Origin: Acanthochromis polyacanthus
Lineage: Eukaryota > Chordata > Actinopteri > Pomacentridae
DNA: 64,000 nucleotides
Reading direction: 5' to 3'
Assembly (NCBI RefSeq): GCF_021347895.1
Contig: NC_067124.1
Location: 2,673,630-2,737,629 of the forward strand
The position numbers and the translations under genes are program-made. Positions 36,401 to 48,000 of the stretch are shown here, piece by piece; within the stretch, counting starts at the first letter, position 1, and every line of letters starts with the position of its first letter. The notes beneath the pieces were generated by a model. That model was not told the DNA's origin. It saw only the letters and a program-made list of their open reading frames with translations, and did no database searches.

Positions 36401-39400
36401 GTGTAGGAAGTCAACTGGCAGTAATGGTACGACTGGAAGCTGGAAAATCAGGAAATGTACTTGCACCCATGTGGTATCCATCTGAACCACTTGGCTATCC
36501 AGTCATTTTGTTTAATGAATTTTAACTGGCAAACTCTGACTTATTATATATTATATCATATATGAACAAATACATAGCATTGTATGCATGTAGTACATAG
36601 TTGGAATAAGGACCAAAGCACCCAAAAGAACTTAAATATGACAAAACAAAACACAAAACGATCACATTATGGAAAACACAATGGCTAATTATTGCAATAA
36701 AGCCACAGCAATTATATATATATTAGAGGTAATGGCTGTGTACAGTCTATGCACGACTGACATGTCTCTGATCCTCTTTTTAGTTTTGTTGGAGAAATTG
36801 TACTGGTATCATTGTTTTTGGTTTACGAAGTGTGGCATAAAATTCCAGCTCCACCCAATTTCAAGCATAACAAAAGTCTAATCAGTTGGAATAAGTGCAA
36901 ACACCTGTGACTGTGTGCAAGATCTTTAAAGTCAAGGTGGAGGGAAAGAAAAACAGGGGATTATACCTTTAAAGTTTTCACTGTGTTAATTTAATAACTG
37001 ATGATGCATTGTTTATGATATATAGTGACATCCTAAACAGCCTCACACCAGCTGTTCAGCATTTGTATTATCAGTGTAGCGCTGCCTGGTTTGCACCTCC
37101 TGTCACATATAAGTATAGAACTAAATCATATGCTGCAGTGAAAAAGTTTTATGTTTCTTTTTTTCAAACTACCAACTGACAGATACCATCAAGGAGTAAA
37201 ATGGGCTGACATACACAAGTGTATTTTAATGTGGTAGTTCATTTTTATTTAAAGCTATTTGTTCTTAACTGTCCTCAGTGTCTGAAGCCAGATTTTTCAT
37301 GAAACACCCAATCAACCCAAGAGCACAGGAGGACTTAATGGGCAGTAGAAATGCTCCTTAATACCAGTGAAATGGATAGGAGAGCTTTTCTTGGATTATC
37401 TCTGCCATCTTTGGAGCATCAGATGTGGCACATTGTCTGACATTTACATGACGCTTAATCCAGCTCCAGCAGCAGCTTAAGTTTCACTCTGCAAAGTGAC
37501 TCAGCAAAGGCAAACAGTCCCTGTATAAGTGGTTTGATACTGCCACTGGGTTTCTGAACTTTAGTTTCATACTTGCTCTGGATCTCTCTTAGAATATTTA
37601 GAGTATCAAGACGCAAATTCAAATACCAAGTTGATCTCAAGAACGTGCCTAGACAAACACAGTGCAAAGAATGATTGACTTTATGTAAAGAAATTCACAA
37701 TAAATACATAAATGAACAAATGCTTTAAAAAACGGCCTTCACGAAGAGGAAGATATATACAAGAGCAATGACAACTGACCAGGCAGACTTGTGAAATATC
37801 ATCTGTGGTAGTTGTTAGGGTTGTGCTGACACCCAGTGGCTATGTTTGTATTGCAAGATGGACGTGATGAGCCTTTGTTTGAGCTGTCAGGAGACGTGAT
37901 GGACGTGAAGAGCAAAACTGCAAAGACTGAATATAATATACTTACATTGCTTGTATACGTCGTTGACATTGGTGAAGTCGTTCATGTCGGCTAAGAGCAC
38001 AGTGGTTTTGACAACTACAGTAAATAAGAAGAAAATGTATGATTTAGATTGGAGTAAAGGGTGAAAGAATTTAACTACACACTATATGTACAGTGGTGTA
38101 AAGCAACTTGACTGTATTCTACTTTGACTCCACTATATTAGAAGCGAAATACTGCACTTTATACCACACTATTGTTACCTAACTAGCCAAAACAGAACAA
38201 ACTAAAACAGGACATAATAACATTAACGCAGCCAATTGTGTTGTGTAAATAAGATTTTTGCTTCAATACTTTAAGCCAGTTTTGTTGATAACACTTACAT
38301 ACTTTTACTTAAGTAAAGTTTTGCATGTAGTTCTTTTATTTGTGAGAAAATATTCTTAAATTATGGTATTGCTGCTTGTATTTGCATAAAACTTCTTAGT
38401 ATTTTTTCCACTACGGCATAAATGTGAACTTCAACTGCCATCTGCAAAAAAGGCTACATTTAAAGTCAGTAAAGTTTTTCTCACCATTCTCATAGCCGCA
38501 CCCAGCAGCTTTAAGGATTTCACCCATATTGACAAGAGCCTGAGGAAAGAATTAGAGTCAGTGTCAATGTCAATGTCAAGTAGTGTGCAGATTTATTGAT
38601 TGAACTATTACAGCACCACAGAGCTGCAACATAAGGTCCCCAGAGTTTTCTGTTTTTCCCTGTTTACTGCTCTGTGTATGAAGTTGATTAAAAGTATTTT
38701 GGAAAGCATGCTCCTTTGCTTTTATTGATTCAATGTTTTGCACTGTTGGTGTTCAAATTTCCTTTATTTAGACTTTGATTTACTGTTGAATACATTTAAG
38801 TTATAACCTGCATTTATTCATTCATGTAGCAGCCTCTTCTTGGCTAAAATATAACACATTAACCTAGTGAGACAAAACAACAAGAATTTAATTAGTGACA
38901 TATAGTGATATTTTGGTTGGTTTCCAGCCTGCTTCATGTTTATGAATGAGTAAAAGATTCCTTTGGGGTGTCACCTGTTTGGTCTGAGCCTGAACACCAC
39001 CTTCCACCAGCTGTCCACTGGCAGGATCCATCCCCAGCTGTCCTGAGATAAACATGGTCCGATCCACCACCACTGCTTGGCTGGAGACCACAAACAGGAA
39101 ACAAGAATCAGCACCACTGGATTTAAGGCTGGGTTTACCTCTGTTAAATAAAGCATGAAATCCTGCTGTCCTTCTAGTGTTCTTTGATGCTGTAAAAAAG
39201 AGAGTTTAAAGAAATCTGGATACCTCATTTCTAAAGTGTGGCAAGCCAAGGCAAGTTTATCTGTATAACACAATTCATACACAAAGCAATTCAAGGTGCT
39301 TTACAATAGCAAAGAAATGCATTAAGAAAAATGATTTAAGGACAGACATACATTAAAATAATATAAATAAAACATAAAAGTAGACATTAAGATTATAAAA

Positions 39401-41454
39401 GTGCATTAAAAGGCAAGAAAATACATTGAGCATCTAAGAGAAAGCTGCAGTTAACAATCTGGTTTTCAGGCCTGATTTAAAAGAGCCGACAGTTTGAGCA
39501 GAGCTCAGGTGTTGAGGAAGTTTGTTCCACAGGTGAGGAGCATAACTGAATGCTGCTTCACTAGTCTTGGTTCTGGCTCTGGGAACACACAGTAAACCTG
39601 TCCTTGATGACCTGAGGGTTCTGGATGCTTCACATGGAGATAATAAGTCCAGGATGGATTTTGGTCCAAGACCATTCAGTGCTTTGGAGACTAAGAGTAA
39701 GATCTTTAACTCTATCTTTTGACTAACAGGAAGCCAGTGTAGTGATTTGAGGACCGGTGTAAGATGGTCCAGTTTCCTGCTGTTAGTTGGGACTCTGGCA
39801 GCAGCGTTCTGGATCAGCTGCAGCTGCTCGATTGATTTCTTGTTATCGATCTGACAAAGTGGAAACTGGGGTTGAAATAAGCTGTGCATCTGCTTGACCT
39901 TACAGGGACTTGTTTTTCTCTCATCAGCTCCTTGATTTCATGCAGATTATGTTGTAAATCTATGTGTCAAACTATAAAGATCCCCCCAGGCAGGTTCATT
40001 CATATATAACATATTCATATTGCAGTTTTCTCTTTTGAATAATAACTGTTTATAATGAAATTTTTTTTCCATTAGTTGCATTGCCGGGTTAGAAATTTAT
40101 AAAATGACACCAATGCCTGCTCCATCACCCAAAAATCCAGAATCCATGAATATACAAATATCTTTCATTTCTAAAGTTTATTTACTAGATCCAAGAGGTT
40201 TCTTATATCATTGATTGACTTTTTTCCTCGTATGTGTAATGCAAACTTCAGATCTCAAGCTCACACTGCAGACAAATGACAAATTAAAGGGAGAACTGAC
40301 ATCTGGGACTCTACGTCTTGCCATTAATCTTCCAAGTCTCTGAAACTGTACTGGACAGAATGGCAAAAACATTCTTCCAACTGATGTTCCCTCATTTGGT
40401 GTTTTGATGGCAGTGGATAGTGCTGGTTAACATGTTGGTCCAAAGTCTCCCATAGGTGTTCAGTTGGCCATAACATAGGATTCATGCATCATATTCATAC
40501 TCATGAAACCATTTAAGGATTCCTCTTACCCTATTGCTGGAGGCATTGTGATCCTATCAGAGATCACTCTCATCAATATAGAAATGTTTCATCACAGAAT
40601 TAAGGTGATCACTCAGAACAACAACTTTGTATTGATTTGCAGTCACTCTCTACCTCTAACTGGACCAATGGACTCAAACAATGTCGGCAAAGTGCTTGAC
40701 ACAGCACAACAGAGTTACAGGATCATGTCAATCCAGGTTTTCCTTTAATTTGTCATCTGTCTGTAGTTGTGATGCCACAAATCCTGTCTGCAGGTACACG
40801 TCTCAACCTCGAAGGAAACCTCCCACTTTGAAGAAAAATAGATTCATGCACAGAAAAGGTCAAGCAACAAGAGTACTAGCAGTAAATTTGAGCAAAAAGG
40901 GGACTTTACATTTGTAATGAACAATCCGGCCAAGATACGCCTCCTGCATGGTCCATTACCATGCTGAATGTGAAGTAGCCTACAATAAAATATGTCCGGC
41001 CAGTGATCACACAGAAATTGTGAATTTCATCCAATATAACCTCCTGAGACGACTGTTTTCAAAAAGCTTCAAACATAGAATTATAAGCACAGTTGGCTGC
41101 TGATCTTAATAATTCAACCCTTCAATAGTTTACAGAGTTTAAAGAGCAAAATCCAAAAACATGGACTTTGCTCCTCCAAGCACATCTCAGACGGACTGCA
41201 ACAACCACTGGAGGAAACAGTGAACTTCACGCTGTAACGCCACTGTATGATCAGATTAAAGACAAAAATCAATGATGTGTCAACATATTACCAACAGCTG
41301 TTGCTTTTAACAAGTGTTTATGTTGTTTGGTTCTGTGTCTGCTGTAAGAAGGCTTTGGCTTCATGGTTGGACTTTGCAGCTCTCCTCACCTGTATGGGCC
41401 GATAGCAGCAGGAGCTTTAGTTGTGCTGATGATCCTCCTGATGAGTGAAGCCAT
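33478..41454 (-). CDS. rida: 2-iminobutanoate/2-iminopropanoate deaminase
   Basis: RidA (UK114/HRSP12) hydrolyses reactive enamine/imine intermediates released by PLP enzymes, giving 2-oxo acids and ammonia, as a homotrimer. Minus-strand exons from the start: 41390-41454, 38975-39080, 38485-38539, 37946-38014, 33659-33714, 33478-33537; 411 nt, 136 aa, against 137 in human, with the phase closing. It reads MASLIRRIISTTKAPAAIGP at the N-terminus and ends GPLTDAS. The substrate-carboxylate arginine is present as Arg107 in YPARAAYQVAG, and the C-terminal EIEAVA carries conserved glutamates (122, 124). The catalytic core SGQLGMDPASGQLVEGGV is intact. Intron 4 carries a same-strand Tc1-like element and intron 1 a LINE fragment. 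It is head to head with pop1. Confidence 0.95.
34056..35636 (-). mobile_element. Tc1/mariner-like element in rida intron
   Basis: The ends are inverted repeats beginning CACTGCTCAAAAAGATTTAA (left, 34058) and, read backwards from 35634, CACTGCTCAAAAAAATTAAA. Both are flanked by TA (34056-34057, 35635-35636). The arms are short, unlike those of the element at 2142, so this is a different Tc1 lineage. Length is about 1.58 kb, with transposase remains on the minus strand. Confidence 0.88.
34314..35338 (-). pseudogene. Tc1-like transposase with frameshifts
   Basis: Start ATG at 35338 gives MRRYLDPTEVEEAAQLLHNR and an N-terminal helix-turn-helix. The frame breaks near 35190 and resumes at 35104 with LQNELQQTTGVNVSDQTIRN, LFTDESRFTL (first catalytic D) and SVMVWGGIS. 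It breaks again near 34668 and continues through LLVHDYAQS (second D) and [12 protein letters not shown] (E). All three DDE residues survive but the gene needs at least two frame corrections, so the copy is inactive. Confidence 0.87.
35637..37945 (-). other. Remainder of rida intron 4
   Basis: AT-rich intronic DNA with no recognised exon, RNA gene or bounded element. Short frames present have no coding character. Confidence 0.45.
39241..39895 (-). mobile_element. 5'-truncated non-LTR retrotransposon (L2/CR1-like)
   Basis: The minus-strand frame at 39434-39889 encodes the C-terminal part of a LINE ORF2: IEQLQLIQNAAARV, LHWLPVSQKIELKILLLVSK, GLLCVPRARTKTSEAAFSY and APHLWNKLPQHL, the typical post-reverse-transcriptase segment. 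The 3' end of the element (39433 down to 39241) contains 'gctttacaatagcaaag'-type fish repeat sequence. The 5' side, with endonuclease and reverse transcriptase, is missing, as is usual for truncated insertions. It sits in rida intron 1 in gene orientation. Confidence 0.8.
40290..40900 (-). repeat. Degenerate DNA-transposon remnant
   Basis: Phrases such as 'ataggtgttcagttgg', 'ttcatactcatgaaaccatt', 'tagaaatgtttcatcacaga' and 'aaggtgatcactcagaacaa' resemble a Tc1-related repeat abundant in fish introns. No intact transposase or matched ends were found, and recognition is from memory. It lies in rida intron 1. Confidence 0.4.
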
Positions 41455-42099
41455 TACACTGGAGTCTATCAACTAAATGGAATAAAACAAGAAGCTGTTC
41501 AACAGAAAGCTACAAAGAGAAGGGAAAGGACCAGAGGACACATGGACGTCAGAGCTCCGGTACCGTAAATCACAGTTTAGATACGCAACGAGATTTTCTT
41601 ATGTATTATTTTGGTATTAGTGCAAGCAAATAGTAATATTTTATACTCAAATGTAACTAAAAGGTGAGAGATTAGGTCATAAATTCAGGAAAAAGTGTAC
41701 CTTCTATGGTTATAGCTTTTTTTTAGTGCGCCAATACACTAGAAATCCCATGAACACCACATATCCGGAAGCAAACAAGACTCCAGCATGAGGAGCAGAA
41801 CTCACATGTTAGCTAACAGAGGAGGAGGGGGGAACGCTTACACTGCAGTAGAGGTTTCTGACATACACTCTCATACTGGGGAATACTGAGGTAACCATGT
41901 GATAATTAATTCCCATGTAGCATTTCTGAGTAGGCGTGTCTTATGTGTAGTTTTGGTTGGCAACAGTAAAACAACTTTACGTGTGATAACGTCGCTAGCA
42001 GGCTAACATTAGCTTCTAGTCCCGTGGCTGTGGAGTGTCAGCTCGTCATTTAGCAAACAGCTGACGTCTCAAACGCACTTTCCTTGTTTCCTACAGAAA
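41455..42099. promoter_or_regulatory. Shared rida/pop1 divergent promoter region
   Basis: The two start codons face away from each other across 645 bp. The interval must hold both 5' UTRs and both transcription starts; a CTACAG acceptor directly before the pop1 ATG (42091-42096) implies a non-coding pop1 first exon inside it. No TATA box or other named element is clear. Divergent promoters are common for housekeeping pairs like these. Confidence 0.55.
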
Positions 42100-45000
42100 A
42101 TGTCTGCGGCTAAAGTTAAAATGCGGGAGAAGAAGATGAGAAATCAACCTGCCAGTGTGCAGTATTCAACTTCTACATTAAATGAGGACAGAAACGCACA
42201 GAACAGAGGAGACACGTCTGCCACCGGTAAGCTGTCTGTCTGTTTAACTCTTATGGAAGATTATACAGGCAGTGTGACGAATTAAAGGAAAACCCTGAAC
42301 CCTTCACCCCCCACAATAAGGGTCTAGAGCAGGGATGTCAAACTCATTCCACAAAGGGCCGGTGTGGCTGCAGGTTTTTGTTCCAACTAAGCAGCATCAC
42401 ACCAGACGTGACTCATTTTATCAACCAATCTCAGTCTCCAGACAGGTGATTGGTCAGACTGTGTGCTCTAGGCTACAGCATTTAGTTCCAACATATCTAC
42501 AGCACACAGTCTGACCAATCACCTGTCTGGAGACTGAGATTGGTTGATAAAATGAGTCACGTCTGGTGTGATGCTGCTTAGTTGGAACAAAAACCTGCAG
42601 CCACACCGGCCCTTTGTGGAATGAGTTTGACATCCCTGGTCTAGAGTGTTTTGTTGCCTTTGTTTACATCCACTAGTCCGCCTAAATGAAGAGTCACAGC
42701 AAATCCATACATTTTTTTTCTGACTGTATTGATGAAACACTGTAGCCTGGGACTCTTCCAGGATGACAAGTCCCCATCCAAGAAACGTCAATGAATAGTT
42801 AGAGTATGAACATGATGTGAAGCTCATGTTAACATCACCATATCTCAACCCATTTGAACATCTATAGGAGGTTTTGAGCTATTATGATAGTCAGCGATCT
42901 TCACCACCATCATCAAAACACTAAATGTGGCAGCTTTCCTCCGCCAGTAAATCTGGAGAAGCAATGCCAAGGCATGTTTAATCTGCTCTGATGGCACACT
43001 GTGACCAAACCCCTCACTAAGAAGCTTTGTTTGGTGCTACCTTCTGTGTATCTGTTGCTTTGTTCCTGTGATGCTTTTTGCTCCCCTTTCATCCCATGAC
43101 CTCATCTCCTCTCACTGCTGCAAAGTCAGCAGGTTTAAGTCTGCGTCCTGCCTGGCTCTGTTTTCACTGGACTGCTTTCTGTTGAGATGAAATCAAATGC
43201 ATTAGATGGTAGTTAAATATTTAGGATTGACTGAAAGGCTAAATATATGCAGTGCAGGAGTCTGTATGAACTTAAAGGATACTGTTCATCTTTATATCCA
43301 GACTGTCCCACGCAAGCAGGACTAACAAGAGTTTATCTAAATGGGATGGCAATGTTTTATGCAACAGGAGGATGGAAAAAATACACTACTTGGACTAGAA
43401 CTACCAAACTGGAGTACCCAAAGATAGGCTTTCTGTGCGTGAAGTGTTCGGAAAAAATTTAACCAAACACAAATTTGTGGAGGAAATCCAGCGATAGACC
43501 GATTCTCGTTTATACTTGGTACTGAAATGACCAAACTGTGATTTTTCCCAAAGGTGGTCCATCTGATGTGCAAACCTCTGCAGAAAGGCAGAAGAAGCCT
43601 CCTCATCAAAGTGGGTGGGTCCGAGGGCATCATAACGATGGTGGAGGATACGCCAAGGATATGCCCAAGTACATCACTGGTAAAGACATTATCCTACTCC
43701 CACAAAGACGCACTGTACTGCCAAATAGTGCGTATAATTAGATTTCTTTTTGGAAGGCACAATGACTTCACTTCCCTGGGTGTTTGTCCAGTGTAAGAGC
43801 CTGATTGCTGTTGAGATCCAATTCATTTTTTTTTTTAACTACAGGCCACAGAACGTGATCAGTTTACTGCTTGAATTTTTATATCCACTTCTTGCATGTA
43901 AATGTGTTTTTTTTCCTGATCTTCCACAAGCAAGCTCAACTTAAAAGTGATAAAATGAACAAATTAATCATGAAGTTGCACTTGCACTGCAAATACAGCT
44001 TTGCCGTGAGGTTAGTAATCATTTTAATCCCTTCATCTTTCTCTTCCCTATCCAGCCGGACTTTTTGCCAGGGCCAGGGCTGCAGAGGTGAAAGCTATGC
44101 TGAAAGCCGTCACCAAGACAACAGGCAGCAGCCATGTGTTTGGAGCTCTGCCCAAACACATGAGGAGACGAGCCATGAGCCACAACACCAAGCGGCTCCC
44201 TCGCAGACTGAGAGACGTAGCTAACAGAATGGTAAGCTCAGGAGATGGTTTACCCTTAATGCCTCCTGTTACTCAACCACAAACCTTCCGTCTTTGGGTT
44301 ACTCGGACATAGCGACATTTCTTTTGCGTTCCTCCACCAGCGGGAGAAGAGTCTTCAGGCCGGCTCAAAGAAGAAGAAGGAGCAGGCGAAGAACAAGAGC
44401 CGCAAGGCCCGGCGGCGGCATGGAAACCTGCTGCTGGAGTTCAATCGCCGTCAGCGGAAGAACATTTGGTTGGAGACGCACATTTGGCATGCAAAGCGTT
44501 TCCACATGGTTAAAAAGTGGGGCTACTGCCTCGGGGACAGACCCACATACAAATGCTACAGGCCCTGCTACAGAGCCATGAGCAGCCACTGCCTCCTGCA
44601 GGTAACCACACACAAGTAGAAGTCTAGTGCTTTATTTACAGTACATAAAGGAATATCACAACCAGGAAAATTTGCTCAACTTCCCTGTTTCTGTGTTCTC
44701 AGGATCTTTCTTATTACTGCTGCATAGAACTACAGGGAGAGGAAGACAAGCTGCTTTCTGCTCTGTCACAGATGACCAGCAAGCAGGCCGGTAAGATCAA
44801 AGAAGTTTTATTTTAACCTCTAGCTTTACCTGCTTTCTAACTGCAGGCTTTCTCTGTGTGTGTTTAGTTTTTCTAAGATTAGGCTAAGTCTTGGAGGAAA
44901 ATGCTTTGGTTTTTGCTTCCAGGTCCTACATTTGCTGCAGCACTGTGTCTGTCGGGGTGCAGACAGGGCAGTGTTACAGTATACAGGGCAGGACAGTTCC

Positions 45001-48000
45001 CTTCACAGCCCCTCGGCCCTGTCACCTTCCTCTGGAGACCCCGTACACAAGGCTCATCTCACAGGCAGCTGTGGATCTGGGCTCATCCCACGCTTAAGCA
45101 GGTATAATGCAATTAAAAGGTCTAATTAGTTGTACATTAGTTAATGTTCATTAATGTTGTGGTGGAAGTTTTGAGTATTAGTAGATATTAGTCCATATAG
45201 AAACAGCCTCAACAAGACCGGTAATTCCAGACGCTGTATCCTCTTTCCAGGATCTTCTCCCTGAATTACAAGCTGTGTGCCAGTGTTGTGAAGCTGTACT
45301 GCCTCCAGTCTTACCAGTGGTTACACCCGCAGAGGCTAATCCCATCCTAGAGCCAGAGTCAAAGCCTGAAAACCCACCTGAGGCAAAGCAAATACCTGGA
45401 ACCAAGAGAAAGCGAAGCTCTAAGGATGCCGATGGACCTCCTGCAAAGAAGATTCTGGGAGATGGAACCAGATTACCGACCACACCGGTCACCTGGAAGT
45501 CCAGCTCAACGGGAATAGTTATAAAGTTAGTGCAGTTTACAAGTTGTATTCAGAAACAGTAAAAGCTTTGGGTATTGTTTTATTGACATCTTTTTGTGCA
45601 TCTGTTGCAGTGATCTCACAATGGAGATGGTACGCTATCGCCTGATTGGACCACAGTCCCATTCTGTGTTGGCAGAAACTCTGGAAGCAGCTACAGCCTG
45701 TGATGTAAGGATTATGGTGCTATCAGCTTGAGCAGCCTCTGAATTTCACACCAAATAACTGAACTGATTGGCTGTTTGTTTTTAAGGAAGTGGATAAATC
45801 CCAGGCCTCCACCCTCTGGTGGCCGCAGCACTGCAAAGATCAGAGCAACATGAGTCTGCATCAACAACAGGCGGATGTTTTTCACATACTAAAAGGTTTT
45901 TTTCTCCCCTCATTTCATATTTTGCCAGCAGGTTGTATGTGAGTGTATGCTTTTCTGTCTAACCACCACTGTGTATTTCATCCAGGCGTCTATTCAACCG
46001 GAGAGCTGCCCTCAGGCACAGTACTGGGTCTGACTGTAGATGACCCCAGGCTGACTTTACCAACAAAGAAGGTTAAAGCTTTGCCCTGTGTAAAGCGGGC
46101 ACAAGGTAAACGCCGAGCTTTTGGAAAGACAATGAAGGAGGGGGAATTTAAAGTACTTGTGCTGTACGTGTAAACCATACAGTGTGTGCAGAGGGTACAA
46201 AAAAATGAAAACAACCTTGTTAAAATAATGAAACCAAAGTTTATCTTTCCAGAACTTTTACTGTAAAATTTCAACTTCTACAAAGAAGCTGAAAACAAAT
46301 CAGAAAACATTCAGGAAAAAAGAAATGCACAAAAATCTAGCTGGTTAAATGTGCAAACCTAGTTATGATTGAAAATGTGACTGTTCAGAAAAGGGATGCA
46401 CAATTAAATGCATATTAATCCCAATCACAATTTTATCTTTTCAATCACAGTTAAATAATTGCAATCAACTGCAGTGTTGACATCTAGAGTTCATGCTCCG
46501 CTCATAGAAATCATTTCAAGTGCTTTCTAACTAACAGCCAGCCACCGGGGAGTGATCAAGATGTTCTGGCTTCACTTTTGGAGGCGTCATGCCACTGAGC
46601 ACTCACCCCTGCAGTGGCAGCAGTCCAGAGTAGAAGAGTAATATTGAATATGGGAAAAAATAAAAATCAAATCTCTGGAGCACAAGCTGAAGAGCTGGAT
46701 CATTGTCTGGTGTTTGGAAGTATTTTTGATTTAGGAAACAGGATTTTAAGTAAGAATGATTTGCAGAAATTGTAGTATAATGAATGCATAAAGCCAAGAA
46801 AAATGTCCCTTGTATTACCTCACAGAATTTAGCATCAACTCGTATCCAAAACAGTACAAACTAACGAAAAAGACTTTCTGGAACCTTCTGGTTGCACCCG
46901 ATATGCAGCTGCAGTCTCCTATTTCTTCATATGTGTGAACTGTGGGGTAGGATACTACGATTAACACATTCTTTTAAGAAAAACACACAAACCTCTCAAT
47001 ACTATGTTAAGAAATGTGTTATGGGTGGGAGAGGCCAAAGGTAAACTTTTGGCCATAATTCCAAAAGGTATGTTTGCTGCAAAAACAGATTTTAAAAGCA
47101 TATCCTAAAGAGAGCCATTCTGTGGTGAAGCATGGTGGTGGCAGCATCATGCTTTAAGGCTGTTTATTTTCAGCCAACAGTTAAGGTGAGGGAATTCATA
47201 ATTAGCTTCAAATCCTACTTAATTTTGAAGCAAAGCCTTCAGGTGTTTACTACAAAGATGATGAGGACTTTCCCCGTCCAGCATGTCAACAATTCAAGGC
47301 ATGACTTTAAATCAACATTCTAAAGGTGCTTGAACACGTTGCTAGCTTAATGGCATGCACGCTTATGCAGCTCAGAATTTTTTAAATGTATTTTTTTCTT
47401 CCCCTGAATTATTTGATTTGTTTTCCCTTTTTTATAGAGGTTGCAATTTCACAGTACAAGAGAAAGAAAATCTGTTTTTGGTTTAGTTTTCTTTACACCA
47501 CAGATGACTTTCGTCAGAGCTGTTCAGACGTTTTAGTATTTACTACAAACAGCCAGCAAAGCTCCTCATTCCAACATAAAGTGGATTATTATCCCCCGCC
47601 TCCATGAAGTGGAAAAGGGGGATATAGGTTTGGCCTCTGTCCGTCCGTGCTTCCGTCCGTCCGTCTGTCCGTGCGTCCAAGATGAAGGGGACAGCTTTTC
47701 TCCGAAACTATTACAGCTAGGATTACGAAATTTAGTGTGTAGCTTCACACCATGGACACCTTGATCAAGTTCGAAAATGAGACCTGTGTGATAATATTTA
47801 ACAGAGTTATGGCCCTTGATCACTATTTTGGATATAGACTCATAGACATTACATGTGGCGGGGGATATTGATGACCATGTCGTCTTGTTATATTAAACAT
47901 AGTGGTAGCTGAGTAGTGAATCAGCCTGATTGCGGTCCTGAGGTTGTTTCAGTGAGTACACATCTGGTTCTGGGCTCCGGGGGGGCCTCTGCCTGGCCAT

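Noticed and set aside
42660..42950. Possible Tc1 remnant in pop1 intron 1
   Set aside because: Phrases near 42860-42930 loosely recall transposase-derived text, but no motif or end was firm enough to call.
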